Shown: positions 23,601 to 35,240, counted from the stretch's first letter. The stretch is 64,000 nucleotides of DNA from Galeruca laticollis (GCA_963921935.1 OY998185.1:30968487-31032486), one strand, 5' to 3'. Notes: generated by a model from the sequence alone, not told the origin. A program made the numbers and translations.

Positions 23601-23643
23601 ATCAAATATGGAAGTATGCTAGACCCAAGAGCCCTACTCCAAC
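20635..23643. mobile_element. Foldback-like element: about 290-bp tandem units with inverted arm (array 1)
   Basis: Forward units carry GTAGRGCTCT at 20979, 21256, 21546, 21832, 22121, 22411 and 22701, giving periods of 277-290 bp. Units alternate between two subtypes; those starting at 22121 and 22411 are almost identical. Around 22870-23285 the unit changes to a block that is itself palindromic (AACGTCATCG / CGATGGCGTCGTT). Inverted units then run from about 23290 to 23643. The outermost 44 bp (20635-20678 and 23600-23643) are perfect inverted repeats and differ from internal units by a shared variant (TTGGAGTAGGGCTCTTGGG). Each unit holds a GC-rich hairpin. No transposase is encoded; the 60 aa repeated frames are by-products. 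Confidence 0.8.
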
Positions 23644-24384
23644 CTGCAAAGTTGTATATATAAGAGTTTATCTAAATGCTTTATGGGAAATTGCTGTTTA
23701 GAGTGCTAAGAATAAATTTTTCAAATGTCCCTGAATAAGATTTTCTAGAAACACTATTACAAAAATCAAAAAATCGCTAACTTCAAAAATAGTGAAATTA
23801 AACAAAATGTGTCATTTAACTTCTTAATTGTAATGCTTGTAAATAAAAATAAAATTAAGAAACAATATAGATTTAATATTATGATGTAACATTTAAAATA
23901 TCAACAGGATAAACTAAAGAAAAAATGGAATACTATATAATTATTGTATACAATACAGCCAAGTCAAATTGTTTTGTATATCAATCAATAATGTAAACCC
24001 TTCTCACAGAAAACAATAATCGTAAAATTGCATAATCTTCGCTTCAATTCAAAGTTAAATTATATACGAAATTATATAGGTACATTAAGATATTATATTC
24101 ATAGTAGGTATAAACCAACTACAAATTAGAATAAATCGTGGGATAAATTAAAAAATATTACCACAATTTTTTGTCCCTGACTTTATTTTTGTACGACTAC
24201 CAAAATTTTAAGAAAGAAATCGGTGAAGTACCAGATTTGCTATGATATTTCTCGAATTTCCACACTCTGCATACTCATTTATTTCCTGACATTACACACA
24301 CTTTATTAAACATTTTATACTTAAATTGGCTTATAAGGGACTGATTAACCAAATAAAAAACGGCCACTTGTCATGTTAAATTTT
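23644..24384. other. No gene seen
   Basis: AT-rich spacer with no recognisable feature. Confidence 0.5.
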
Positions 24385-24745
24385 GGACTACAAAAAGTCG
24401 TGGCCTTGTTCTTGCGTCCAACCTTCTGCAGAATACACGGAAGCGCATTTCGCTTTTACTTCGATTTTCGAATGCATTGAGTCGCACTCCATTTCCGTTA
24501 GACCAGTTTTATAAAACTTATGATCTATTTGGCTTAGAGTAGGATAACTTGAGACAATTTGAAGGCACATAGCAGCGAAAATGGAATTTTTTGTTGGCCA
24601 CCTCGCCCATCGGACATCATTTGAACCTCTTTAATATTTCGATGTGCTAGAATGTAACCGTGAATATAGGAAGATATTTCAACTGATCCTCTTTTTCCTT
24701 GAGTTTCCTCGCAAACAACAGAGAATATCTTGGTTTGCAAAGCTG
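24385..24745 (-). pseudogene. Fragment of a transposon-associated protein family of unknown function
   Basis: Two minus-strand frames join across one frameshift near 24560. The first has ETQGKRGSVEISSYIHGYI and MMSDGRGGQQ. The second continues MCLQIVSSYPTLSQIDHKF and LTEMECDSMHSKIE. The pattern (rG..EI.S....Y..., .SD.C.GQN, HKF...GH.EMECDS.H..IE) is one I recognise from repetitive uncharacterised insect proteins, probably derived from a DDE-type transposase: SD and the later D/E are plausible catalytic acids. The key Cys of SDxCxGQN is replaced here by Arg. It is too short and broken to be functional. Confidence 0.55.
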
Positions 24746-25734
24746 TAAACTGAAAAATTGTAGATGGTTCATATGCTCAAATAAAGATTTTAAACTGCTG
24801 GATCTTTGGGTGTTGTAACAACTGCCTGTAGATCGAAATTTGAAGATAAAACTTCCGTATTTTCCTTTACAATTTTTTTGTCGTCATCCTGGACTTTCGA
24901 GCTAATGGTTTTCTTTCTAAATATTCTCGACATTTTTTTTTCTCCTTTTATTATTTCAATTTCTATCATTGTTTTTTGCTCTAATCACAAGACAACACTG
25001 ATCTTGCAACGTGGAATACAGGACAGTGCAATGTTTTCTGGCATTTATGAAATAATTTGCAGTTACAAAAGCGCGAAAATGTTACATTCACGATTATTTA
25101 TAAAGTTCATCGAAAAAGATAATCGCGATACCGACAAATTCGCAAGCATCTAAATAATTGTTTGCAACGTCAGACACGCGAAAGTGGTACATTCAGATAT
25201 TTTGAATAATTGTTCGCAAAGCCAATAACGCAAAATTGTGAGTTTGTCATGGATAATATGGTTTATTTTAAGACTTATGGTGCACTTAGGTCAAAACGGC
25301 CAATTTTGCACATTCATGGTTTTGGCATTGGACCGACGATATTTGAAAGATAAACATGTGTAAGAAATAAAACATTTCTAATGTCTACCATTTATTTGTT
25401 TTAAGTTCTTCAAATATATTTAGTGTAACCCCTTTTGTTTATTTAATCCAGTATTAGCCCAATTGCGGTATATCAGTAAGGAACTGGCTTAAGCATTGGT
25501 GGTACTCAACGTGTTAAATCAGATATATTTTCACAAATTATTTATGTATCAAGCAGAGCTTTGTTAATATTTTTTGCTAAAGGAAATAAGGCATTTTATA
25601 CAAAGCCGTTTTGATTCCCAGTAAGCAAAATAATTACTTGTTTTCCTCTCGAGCACAGCGCATTTATAAGACACAATTCAGTTAATTGTCGTCTAACCGC
25701 ATTAAACGACATCGTGAGTGTCGGACCACGGTTC
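24746..25734. other. No gene seen; lone MITE terminus
   Basis: The 115 aa plus-strand frame at 24806-25153 is hydrophobic and matches no family I know. TACTCAACGTGTTAA near 25504-25518 matches the right terminus of the MITE at 30928-31241, but no left partner was seen. Confidence 0.4.
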
Positions 25735-26190
25735 ATCTAAATAAACATATTTCTATTACTTTCCCTATAATTTAAAATCTGACTGAAACAATTATGACAT
25801 GACGAAGTACCACAATACGGGGCGATTCCATAACACGCATTCGACTATCTAATTTTTTATACTTATCGTAAAACCACGCTCTATTAAAATTGGTCGAAGT
25901 GTTTCTAATGATGTATATTTAAAATATTCAAAACTCTCGCATTTTATTAAAAATAATTTTTAATGTTGAGACTTGATTTTCTTTGTACGTATTGTAAACC
26001 GTTCGTTGAATCACATCTTTAGATGAACTGTCTACCCGACGACTGACGATAAGCTTTCGTTTTATATCGTGTTCAGTCACAACACCTCGTTTAATTACTA
26101 AATAAATTGTGGAATAAGTAATTTTCGTTAACTTGCTTATTCTTTTAATTATTTCATCTTGAGTTGAATTGACATACTTAGCTTTTAAGC
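25735..26190 (-). pseudogene. Tc1-like transposase, N-terminal half
   Basis: Minus-strand reading gives DEIIKRISKLTKITYSTIYLVIKRG (helix-turn-helix), then SSKDVIQRTVYNTYKENQVSTLKIIFNKM, and after stops NRAWFYDKYKKLDSRMRVMESPRIVVLRH. This last piece corresponds to the FxYKK..N.R..LmE..dI...R segment preceding the first catalytic Asp. It appears to be the same transposase type whose C-terminal end is found at 39595-39991, but these are separate copies. It is broken by stops and truncated. Confidence 0.6.
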
Positions 26191-27960
26191 TTGATTACAT
26201 ATTTAAAATTACTTGTTGAAAATGAATATGCAAATCTCGATTTTCAAATTCCCGAAATTGTGTCTCATTGTTATTAATTAGAATTGCATTACTAAGATGT
26301 ATTTCATCATTAACTTGGATAATATCATAACTTTGAATTACATTATTAGCAGGAATTTCATTGTTAATGTGAATTACCCCAAAAGGTCTCCAGAAAACCA
26401 TTGCACAAAACAAATCAAAGACAACTGTATATAAAATAATTAAACCGCATTCAATAAAAATCTCCTGAAGAATATTGAGATATTAATCTGAAAACGGCGC
26501 GCGCTGTTGCTCTTTAAAAAAAATGTTATCTTCTTTTTCATAAAGTAATTACGACCTATACTCCAACACCTCTGCCGACGACCGGCGATTTGAAGAATGC
26601 TTTTTAGCTACGTTGATATTCAAAAGTAAGATGAGCTTTCCGTAGCTTGTAAAAACTGACCACCGATATGTATTGATAAATTTATCGGTATTACTTAGTA
26701 TCTACTTAAAGCGCTTATTAACGAAATATCGCAGTGCCCTGGTAAAATGATATTTTTTATACTGACTTTGGAAGAGGTATAAGTATTTTTCTAAAAAAGT
26801 CAATTAAAATTTGTTGTTCAAATCCACGCCACATAAACATTATTTCTGAAGGTACAGATCATCCCACCCAATTATTTCTTGCCATCATCGATAGATTATG
26901 ATTTTTGGTCGAGTTATAACAATGCCAAGCGAGTCAAAAATTTTAGAAATCAAACCTAATATTTGTGTTTTAGTGAAAATATCTTAATTATGTTTATCAC
27001 GGGTAACTACATACTCAAGGTCTTCTCCTATTGTATTCCAGAATATTCTCAATGTTTTAGAACTATCATTTTCAATAAAAACGATCCCAGATTGATAGAA
27101 GAACTACCCTCCAAATTTTGTACCACACAATTCGAATTTCATTTTCTCAAATTAAAACTTAATGTTTGAGAAATTTTCTTTGCTAAAATAATCAGTTCAG
27201 ATTCCGACCTATACTTTTACATCTGGTTTATCCCAATTATTACTCGATATTTCTTTTAAAACAACGGGTCGCTATGAATGAGGCCGGACCTGCTCGGTAT
27301 GTTACTAAAATTCTCTTATCTGTACGATTCTCGACCTTCTAAAGTCTCGCAAAAAAGGGTGCTTTTTGTTAGAGAAAAAAAGTTTAGTTTTCAAGCATGA
27401 AGATGTTTCTAGTTATTAATGTATAATTCGTTTGTGTACACAAATACACTGTAGTTTTTAGTTTATTAATTCAGTATTTTTCCTATATTAAATCAAACAG
27501 TAGTTAGTGCCCGACGTTGCGTTATATAAATGCTAAAAATTAGTCTCCAAACTATTTGGGATGTATAAGAATCAGCTGGAACTGTTATACAAAAACAGTG
27601 TACCTATAATAAAGCTACATAGCATGATAAGGAGTTTTGAAATAGGTGATATTTTATAATCGAGCACTGTTCCAACAGTTTCAACCCATACTTTCTGGAA
27701 TCTATTCAAGCTGTTTTGAAATAACACTATTTATGGATTTCGATTAAAAATTGCTGAACAACTGTTTATTTTATAGAAAATTCGATCTCACATTTGAGAA
27801 TGTTGACTTTACTGAATACTGTGCTTATCTATTATAAAAAAGTTCCTAGTATGTAGGTATGCATTTACTATAGATGAAGAGGGCCTTGCCAAAGTTTAAA
27901 ATCGTGTTTGTTTACTATTTACGTTAACTAACTTAGAATTTTGAATACTATTGAAATTAA
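26191..27960. other. No gene seen
   Basis: A 72 aa minus-strand frame (26195-26413), rich in Asn and Ile, lies just upstream of the Tc1 fragment and ends near it. It may be part of the same element, but I do not recognise it. The rest is AT-rich and unassigned. Confidence 0.4.
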
Positions 27961-27964
27961 TAAT

Positions 27965-28120
27965 TAAATTCAATTAACTGTCTTGACTCTTACTTCGTGG
28001 AATCTACTCATATTACTGTTTTAAATGAAACTTCTGTTTCTAGATAATTCCACAATATATTGAAAAAATGTTAAAAATTCTAACAATTGTCAAATTTCTT
28101 AGAATTACGAATCTTCAGCT
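27965..28120 (-). repeat. Dispersed repeat of the hammerhead-bearing family, copy B
   Basis: Shares AACTGTCTTGACTCTTACTT, CGTGGAATCTACTCATATTA and the ATTCCACAATATATTGAAAA block with 40040-40192. The ACAATTGT palindrome is kept, but the sequence beyond it differs and no CTGANGA core is present. Confidence 0.65.
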
Positions 28121-28344
28121 ATATACAATAATAATATGACTTGGGTGTAGAATGTTAAAAGTTATAAATGATTAGATTGGAATCGCTCTATTCTAAAATT
28201 ATCAATCGACTGTTGAAGCTCCTGTGAAAGTACTCTTGTTCTTATAGATAATGCTAGGATTATTTTAAATATTCCGCTAAGGAAACCAGCAGATCAGTAT
28301 CGGTTTGTAATAATTATATCTGTGAGATAACTGGACGATCCCAA

Positions 28345-28840
28345 TAATAGTATATTATTTTATATGGAGGAAAAGTGATACTTTTCATGACGCGCTCGTG
28401 TTCAACAGTCGAACGGAGTGAGGCTGGTAATAGAGAGCAACTCATGAAAAGTAGCTTTTCCCCCAAATAAAATATGCTGTTTTTTCTTCAAATGTCGACA
28501 AATTAATGCAAAAACGTCTCTTTTTGATAGTAATAATTTTTCAACATAATTGGGTTCGCAAGGCGGTTTAGACCGGTGTCGGTGAGTAGGAACAGGTTGT
28601 TGCTATAGTGATGTAACATAAAGCTGTCAGTGGACACTGTCAACAATATTAATTTATTTTTTACAATTATTGCGTCTACGGCTGCTTTTCTATCTATGTT
28701 GCTATGATAACACTTTTCCCTCCGCTGGCGGGAAAGTGAAAACTAAAGCTCCGGCCGAGGAAAAATGAAACGCCTACACAGTCGAAAACTGACAGATTTA
28801 CTGACGTTTGAAGAAAAAATAAGTTTTCTTAGACTCTCTC
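28345..28840. repeat. Nested small inverted-repeat elements
   Basis: GGAAAAGTGATACTTTTCATGA (about 28370-28391) faces TCATGAAAAGTAGCTTTTCC (about 28442-28461). A second pair, TTTTTCTTCAAATGTC (about 28483-28498) and GACGTTTGAAGAAAAA (about 28803-28818), encloses 300 bp. They look like two adjacent MITE-type elements. Confidence 0.5.
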
Positions 28841-29049
28841 AGAAAGTTTAACTACACATAGTTACTTAAAAGTGTCCTCTAAATGTAGATTTTTTTCATT
28901 TCTTGCAGCACTAAATAGACTGTTAAAGATTGTATATAACATGTGATCCTATTGTGGCCAACATTGAAGCGATCGTTTCTTATTAGATAACAGCAGCAAT
29001 TTTCTTAAAATTGTCTTAAAAAACTGGAAATCATTAATGAAGAGTATAA

Positions 29050-30852
29050 CAATTCCCGCGAGGTTTTGGTCAGTATATAACTCGAAAACTATTTGAAGTA
29101 GAAAATTAAAATTAGGCAGTTATAAACCGTAGTATTACACATTTCAAGCAAGCAGTTACTTTGCTGCAACGTCATGTTTCGGGTCACGTGGTATCATTTT
29201 TAAAAAACTTAATGAGACAACCTGAATATTGTTCCACTGCTGTAAAGGTATCTCTCATACTAATTCGGCGATACCAATTTTTGTGTGTCAGGTACTTAGA
29301 AACGAAAAACACATTTTTATAAGGTTTTTTATTTGAAAAACAAAGAGAGCTGAGAAACAAAAAACATATTCTAGTAACAGCTATTCTAGTTGTCAAAAGC
29401 TGTTAGCGTCAGTGAACAATCGGTCACTGTATTATTGTTGTTAAAAGTTTTGTGACTTGAAACTTACCATGCCTTTACGTTTCACTTATGACGAGTATGT
29501 CGATATGCTGATGATCTATGAAGAATGTGGAAAAAATACCAGACGAGCTAGAGATTAATATAGAAATCGTTTCCCCGACCGAACAACTCCAGGAAAAAAT
29601 AATTTTACTTATGTAGAACAAAAATTAAGACACGGTTCATTTCCAACCGGAAAACATCAAAATTCTCCACGTTAGCCTATTCTTACGGAAGATAATATTA
29701 TTAACATTCTTGCTTATATCCAAGTCAATCCCCAAATTTCAACTCGATGTCTGCAATAAGAATTAGGAATAAGTAAATCTACTATTCAGAGGGTGTTCAA
29801 GCAATACAAATATCATCTTTTAAAAATACATTTAACGCAAGGTCTAACTCCTGCAGATCCAGAAAGAAGTGTCAATTAAAATCGTAGAGGACCCTTTTTT
29901 CTTAAATAAAATATTGTGGAGCGACGAAAGCCGTTTTCACAATAACGGTGTAGGTATCGTTAATAGATATAATTGTCACTACTGGTCGGCTGAAAATCCC
30001 AGCTGGACGCGAGAAACGTATTTCCAAACTATTTTGGGTATTAATGTTTGGTGCGGTTTGTTTAATGGACGCTTGATTGGGCCGTATTTTTATGAGGGGA
30101 ATTTGACAGGCGAAAGATATTTAGATTTTCTCCAGAATATTCTTCAACATTTGCTTGAGAACAATCCACTAAAAGAGAGAGCGACTATGTGGTGGCAACA
30201 GGATGGTGCAACTCCTCATTTTGCTCAGCGAGTAACGTCACATCTGAATGTGTATTTCCAAGACAGCTTGATTGGGAGAAATGATACAATACATTGGCCG
30301 GCTCGTTCACCACATATAACCCTGTTAGATTTTTTTCTTTGGGGATATTTAAAAGGATTCATTTCTGTTACAGCTCCTACCGATGTAGATAATTTAAAAA
30401 ACAGAATCAGAGCAGCTTGCCTCTTACACCAGAAAGTATTGAAGCAGCATGCACAAGAAATTTACTTAGATTTGAATGCTGCATTAATGAAGGTGGACAT
30501 AAATTTGAGCATAAACTGTAGTAAAAGTGTTATTGTTTTCCAATTCTTTTTGTTTTTCAAATAAAAAACTTTATGAACATTTGTTTGTCGTTTGTATATA
30601 CCTAACACAAAAAAAATAGGTGTCGCCGAATTAGTATAAGAGAGACCTATACAGCAGTGGAACAATATACAGGGTGTGTCATTAACTTTTCTAAAAATTA
30701 TACCACGTGACCCGAAACGTGACATTGTAGCAAAGTAGCTGATTGCTTAAAATGTGTAATACTACCCACAGTTTATAACTGCCAAATTTCAATATTGTAG
30801 TTCAAACAGTTTTCGAGATATATACTGGCCAGAACCTCGTGGGACACCCGTA
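29050..30852 (+). mobile_element. Mariner-like element 2 (DD41D, rosa-like) with long TIRs
   Basis: Left (about 29050-29290) and right (about 30615-30852) ends are inverted copies of some 240 bp: CGAGGTT.TGG.CAGTATAT, CTCGAAAACT.TTTGAA, GGCAGTTATAAAC, TTTCGGGTCACGTGGTAT and GAATTAGTAT are shared. The outer right end reads ...GGGACACCCGTAT next to TA. The transposase pseudogene at 29469-30564 lies between. Confidence 0.8.
29469..30564 (+). pseudogene. Mariner-like transposase, rosa-like spacing
   Basis: From ATG 29469 the protein starts MPLRFTYDEYVDMLMIYEECGKN (DUF4817-type HTH), then meets three stops before 29880. The remaining 231 aa open frame (29869-30564) carries the catalytic half: ILWSDESRF (first Asp), INVWCGLFNGRLIGPYF, WWQQDGATPHFA (second Asp) and WPARSPHITLLDFFLWG. 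Forty-one residues separate the Asp of QQDG from the Asp of LLDFF, as in DD41D (rosa) mariners. The Asp of the usual SPDLTPLD motif is His here. The catalytic triad survives in the open part, but the N-terminal stops make it a pseudogene. Confidence 0.8.
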
Positions 30853-30927
30853 TATAAAAAAACTATGACAAGCGGTATTTGTTTAATTAAAAAAATTAAA
30901 AACGTAAAAAGTTCTTTTTTTGATAAA

Positions 30928-31241
30928 TTAACACGTTGAGTGCCGTATGTATCCAACACGGATACACGAGATACGGTGCTTCCATCGCCGTATGTATCCG
31001 CGGCTGATACACAACTATTTCTGTTATTTCAGCCGCATGTATCGACGTTCGCTGCATGCCTTGCATATATCTCTATGGGGACTATCGCACTACGGCCTGG
31101 CATACCCAAAACCTTATTTGGCCTGTATATTTTATCCTTAGTTTTTTCAGGACACCATTTTTTCAGTTAGTGGGTTAGTGGGCCATACACATGAAAAATG
31201 GAATGAATTTTCCGCTTCCACGGTAGCACTCAACGTGTTAA
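30928..31241. repeat. PiggyBac-type MITE (TTAA ends)
   Basis: The 314-bp element has perfect 16-bp ends, TTAACACGTTGAGTGC, inverted at 31226-31241. The TTAA termini fit piggyBac-family target duplication. Inside are repeated CCGTATGTATC motifs. The two overlapping frames across it are not genes. Confidence 0.75.
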
Positions 31242-32136
31242 ATATTAATTAATTAATATTTAATCTTAATAAATATAAGAAACGTCGTACATTATATTCT
31301 TTGAAAAAAATGTAGGTCATCAGTAATCCAATTTCGAAGAAGTTTTTATTTTTCAGTGAATCTCAACCTTATTCAGTTATTGTTATTTATATTAAGATAC
31401 ACTTTTAATAGGTTAAGCACTCTTGGGAATGCCCTTAAAATTTATGGTTAGTAATGTTTATTGATAGAGGTAACAGTATTTACTCACGACAATTAAGAAG
31501 ATTTATATTTAATTTACGTTTCAGAAAAACAAGAGTACAAATCTATATGACCGAAGATGATAATATAATATACAGTTTGAAATTTGATGGACGTGTTTTT
31601 GTGTGTCTTCTCGAAACTAGACTCGCGTTAAATTGTTATTTGTCAGTTTTTTCTAGTCTTCAGCATTCTGATTTTAAAATATTATTGAGTTTCCACTTTT
31701 AATAATAATGGCACAGTTTACTGAAAATACAACAAACAGTACTTTAAAGAATAATAAATTATTACTCTGAACAACTTGTTAGGACTTCTTTTATTCCTGT
31801 AACTTATACCATATCTAAACGATTTTGTAAATATTATTTTCCACGGACCTTACATAGGTACTTCACCAAAAGGGATCTCAAATTATGCCCTAATTTTCTA
31901 AGAATTGATAATTTTTTTTGTAATAGCTTCATATAGTGCAATGAACAAAAGCCGTACCAAAAAAGATACAATACACAGATGCCACATTATAACGGCTTGA
32001 TGTAATCGCTTATTGATACCTATACTCTGTTTCATGTTTATCGTTGGTAGTTTATTAGTATTACTTTGAAAGGTCTTCAAAAAGGCGTCCGTATTCTTAA
32101 TTATCAATGACTAATTAAATATGAAATATGTAACGG
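31242..32136. other. No gene seen
   Basis: The 82 aa plus-strand frame (31454-31702) and short minus-strand frames match no known family; the region is AT-rich spacer. Confidence 0.4.
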
Positions 32137-34140
32137 GTGCCCCAATAAGAATGGCTTTCGGCCATATATCAGAAACCGTTCATGGTACAGCTGCGAGTAC
32201 AAAAAATGTAACAAAAGAGATAAAAAACTTGAGAAGCCAAATTTTTCAAAAGGCGGCATAACAAAAGCAATCATTGCATTCTTCAAAAAATTCTGCATAT
32301 ATGTACTTGATATTTAAAGTTTCAGTCTATCTACTTAAATAAGATGTGGGGGAGAATGGGAACTGTTATGAAAAAAACACCCATAACTCCGGTTCTTAAC
32401 CGATTATTGGAAACTTAGTCATCTTGAAAACAGCTCTTTTCGACTAACATAAGAGTGAAAATTTGGACATAACCTAATGAGTAACTTTCAAGCGAGGGGC
32501 GCTAATTTTATTAAAATCAAGTTATCTTTGGAAATTATTAAATAGGAGCATGCAATTTTACTCGGGATTATAAAAGTAGGCTTAATTTGTAACATAATGG
32601 CGAATACCGCATGCTGATATCTTTTCCGGTCCCGACATATCTTAAAAATTTATGAGTCAGTTGAAAACTAACAGCTTTAGAAGTGAAACTTATTATGTTA
32701 CGCAAAAACTACGAATGAGTGTACAAAAACTATTTACAATAAAAGACAAACAAAAGTAAATATTCTTTTTAAGAAATTATTTTATTAAATGTTCAAACAA
32801 ACCACAATCTTGATCCAAACTTTATTTTAATTCCATTGCTTCGAGTAAATGCATGAATATTTTAGAAATAATCAGATATACTTCTGTTCAACATTACCGA
32901 CATTGTTGAATACATTAGCAGAATGGATTTATAGATGAAAGAAAAATTAAATAGTTTACTGACGAAACCAGGTATCCAACCAACGACCTTTAGGTTTTCA
33001 GTCTAACGCTCTGCCGACGAGTCTATTTCGCTTAGTAATATCATGGAGTCTACTGATGTAACAGAAGGGGAGAACAGCATTGCGTCTCTCTCACTGAGCT
33101 TAATTAAATAATAATTAGATAAGGACAAGGAGTTTAACAAATTTGTTAGTTTTACGAGTTTACTTTTACGCCAAAAATCCTGTAGTGTCCCATAAATTGT
33201 TTCACTTCATAAAGCGTAAATTTTAAGCATTCACCTATGAATATAGATTACCTACTATGGGGTAGTACGGAAAGGATTTTAACAATTTTGAAATAATTAC
33301 AATTGACATTCCTTGCCCTAATAATAATAATTTCAATATTACTTTTAATCTGACTGTGAAACGGCGTTAAGGAAGTTAAAGTAGAAATATATGTATGTTT
33401 TTTTCCATGGCCCACTACTTCTTTTTATATATTTCCACTTTAACTTCCTGATCGCCGTTTCCCAATAACATCGAAATATTAATTGAAATTACCATTAATC
33501 AACTTTAATTCGTTCCAAATTATTAAAATATGTTCGGAACCTATAGCCACAGTAGGTAATCTATATTTAAAGGAAAATAATCAAAATGTATACGTTTTTT
33601 ACGATATGTCGGGATAGGAAAAAGATATCGACATGCGGTAATCGGTATTCTGTTACTAATTAAGTCTACTTTTACAATTCTCGATTAAAATTGTATACTC
33701 CTATTTAATATTTTCCAAAGATAACTAGATTTAAAAAACAAAGTCAATAGCGCCCTCTAGTGTGCATGCTACTCATTAGGTTATGTCGAAATTATTAAAC
33801 TTATGTTGATGGAAAACAGATGTTTTCAAGAAGACTAAATTTGCAACAATCGGTTAAGTTGAACCCGAGTTAAGGGCGTTTTCTCATATCAATCTCCCCG
33901 TACACATTATTTGAGTACATAGACTGAAAGTTTAATATCAAATATACGCAGAATTTTTTGAAGAATGCGATGATTGTTTTTGTTATGCCCTTTAATTGAG
34001 TTAATTTTATGAAAGTTGGCTTTTTAATGTTTTTATCCAATTACGCCCTCTCGCGGTATACCGAAACTTTTGTTATATTTTTTCCCGCAGTTGTACTATT
34101 AACGATTTCTGAAATCAATCAAACTTTAACAATTCGGTAG
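32137..34140. repeat. Large inverted-repeat element with an inner palindrome
   Basis: The left arm (about 32168-32660) is the inverted counterpart of the right arm (about 33590-34114). Shared blocks include AGAAACCGTTC/GAACGATTTCT-like, AAAAAATTCTGCATAT, TAGACTGAAA, CCTAATGAGTA and GATATGTCGGGA. A second, inner palindrome pairs AATATAGATTACCTACT (about 33240) with AGTAGGTAATCTATATT (about 33555), and AAACGGCG with CGCCGTTT. The left end starts GGGTGCCCC, like mariner-type termini. It encodes nothing but contains a tRNA-like sequence. Confidence 0.7.
32963..33031 (-). tRNA. tRNA-Phe-like sequence (anticodon GAA), probably a pseudogene or SINE head
   Basis: The minus strand reads GCGAAATAGACTCGTCGGCA, then GAGCGTTAGACTGAAAACCT, then AAAGGTCGTTGGTTGGATAC, then CTGGTTTCGT. 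The acceptor arms pair with two wobbles. The anticodon loop CTGAAAA gives GAA, and TTAGACTGAA..CTAAAGG is characteristic of eukaryotic tRNA-Phe. The T loop TTGGATA replaces TTCGATA, the D stem has mismatches, and the length is a few bases short, so it is probably not functional. Confidence 0.5.
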
Positions 34141-34458
34141 GTAGTGGAATGAATGGCAAAAGGTCAAAGGGAGAGCTATCTGTTATTTTTTTAAATGAAT
34201 TAAGGGTTATGATGTTGGTTGATTAAAATTTATATCCTCATGAAAAGTTTATTTGGATTAGACCGCAGGGCTGCCAGTTAGATTTTCATTTCATCAGTAA
34301 AAATCTTGTCAAAAATTGAGTAATTTCAATAGATTTATTTTATGCTATAGAAATTTCAAAAAAGTATAATGAATTAAACTTATGACCTCGAAAAAATATG
34401 TATTATTTGAAAACAAACTTTTCATTTAAAAACAAATAAAGTAAACATACAGTGTCCA
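34141..34458. other. No gene seen
   Basis: AT-rich spacer between two inverted-repeat elements. Confidence 0.4.
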
Positions 34459-35059
34459 CCATGTTCGCTACATATGGGAACAATTTTTAGTTGTTGTATA
34501 TAGGAAAATTTAATATATACGATCGATTCTGCATGGTCGATAATCCAAAATTACATCTTGACATCAGTTACATGAACACTTCATGGCCACAAATTGGAAA
34601 AATTCGACGTGGAAATGCGAAAAGTGAGGTTAGATGCCAAAATACCGAAAATTGTTATTTAGAAAAAGTGATTAAAATGATATTTTAGGAGTACGTACAA
34701 AATTTGAAGCAAAAACAACAAAAAATAAGAATTTTCTTATTTTTCTCCATTACGGTCTTCTGAAATGATATTGCCTCAATTTCTTTTTTGAAAGAGTTCC
34801 ATTAGCACCGTATGTAATTTATAAACGTAAAACTATTCAAAATTGGTCATTAAAATCATTCCTAGAGAATTAAATGGAAATATTAGTTGAGCATTTGAAA
34901 CTTTCCTGTAACAATACCTTGTCCAATGTTGTCAGTTTGTGAAGTTTAAAATAATTTAGTACTGATACCACAATTGAAAAGAACCGTTTTTGATATTTTC
35001 AATAAATATTTCATTAAATTATTAAAACTCATTAACTAGTCATAATAATAAATTGAATT

Positions 35060-35240
35060 TGTTTACCAACGTATTACTATTAGTGTTTTAAATGAAACTC
35101 ACGGTTTCTAGTTAATACCACAATATAATAAAAATTGTTGAAAATTCTAAAAAATTGTCAATTGTCAACCGTGAGTTTCATTTAAAACACTAATATGAGT
35201 AGATTCCGCGAAGTAAGGGTCGAGACAGTTAATTTCATTT
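35060..35240. repeat. Dispersed repeat of the hammerhead-bearing family, copy C (palindromic)
   Basis: AGTGTTTTAAATGAAACTCACGG near 35070 faces CCGTGAGTTTCATTTAAAACACT near 35166, followed by TAGATTCCGCGAAGTAAGGGTCGAGACAGTTAAT. It is a fold-back version of the family in copies A, B and D, with ATTGTCAATTGTC at its centre; no intact hammerhead core. Confidence 0.65.

Noticed and set aside
20635..23643. CRISPR-like array
   Set aside because: Units are about 290 bp, diverged, partly inverted and lack short unique spacers; the window is eukaryotic.
24806..25153. 115 aa plus-strand ORF as a membrane protein
   Set aside because: It overlaps no recognisable family, has AT-driven hydrophobic composition and lies beside a transposon relic.
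26963..27169. 68 aa plus-strand ORF
   Set aside because: Composition and length expected by chance in AT-rich DNA; no motif.
31454..31702. 82 aa plus-strand ORF as a small gene
   Set aside because: No family resemblance, no clear start context, no neighbouring signals.
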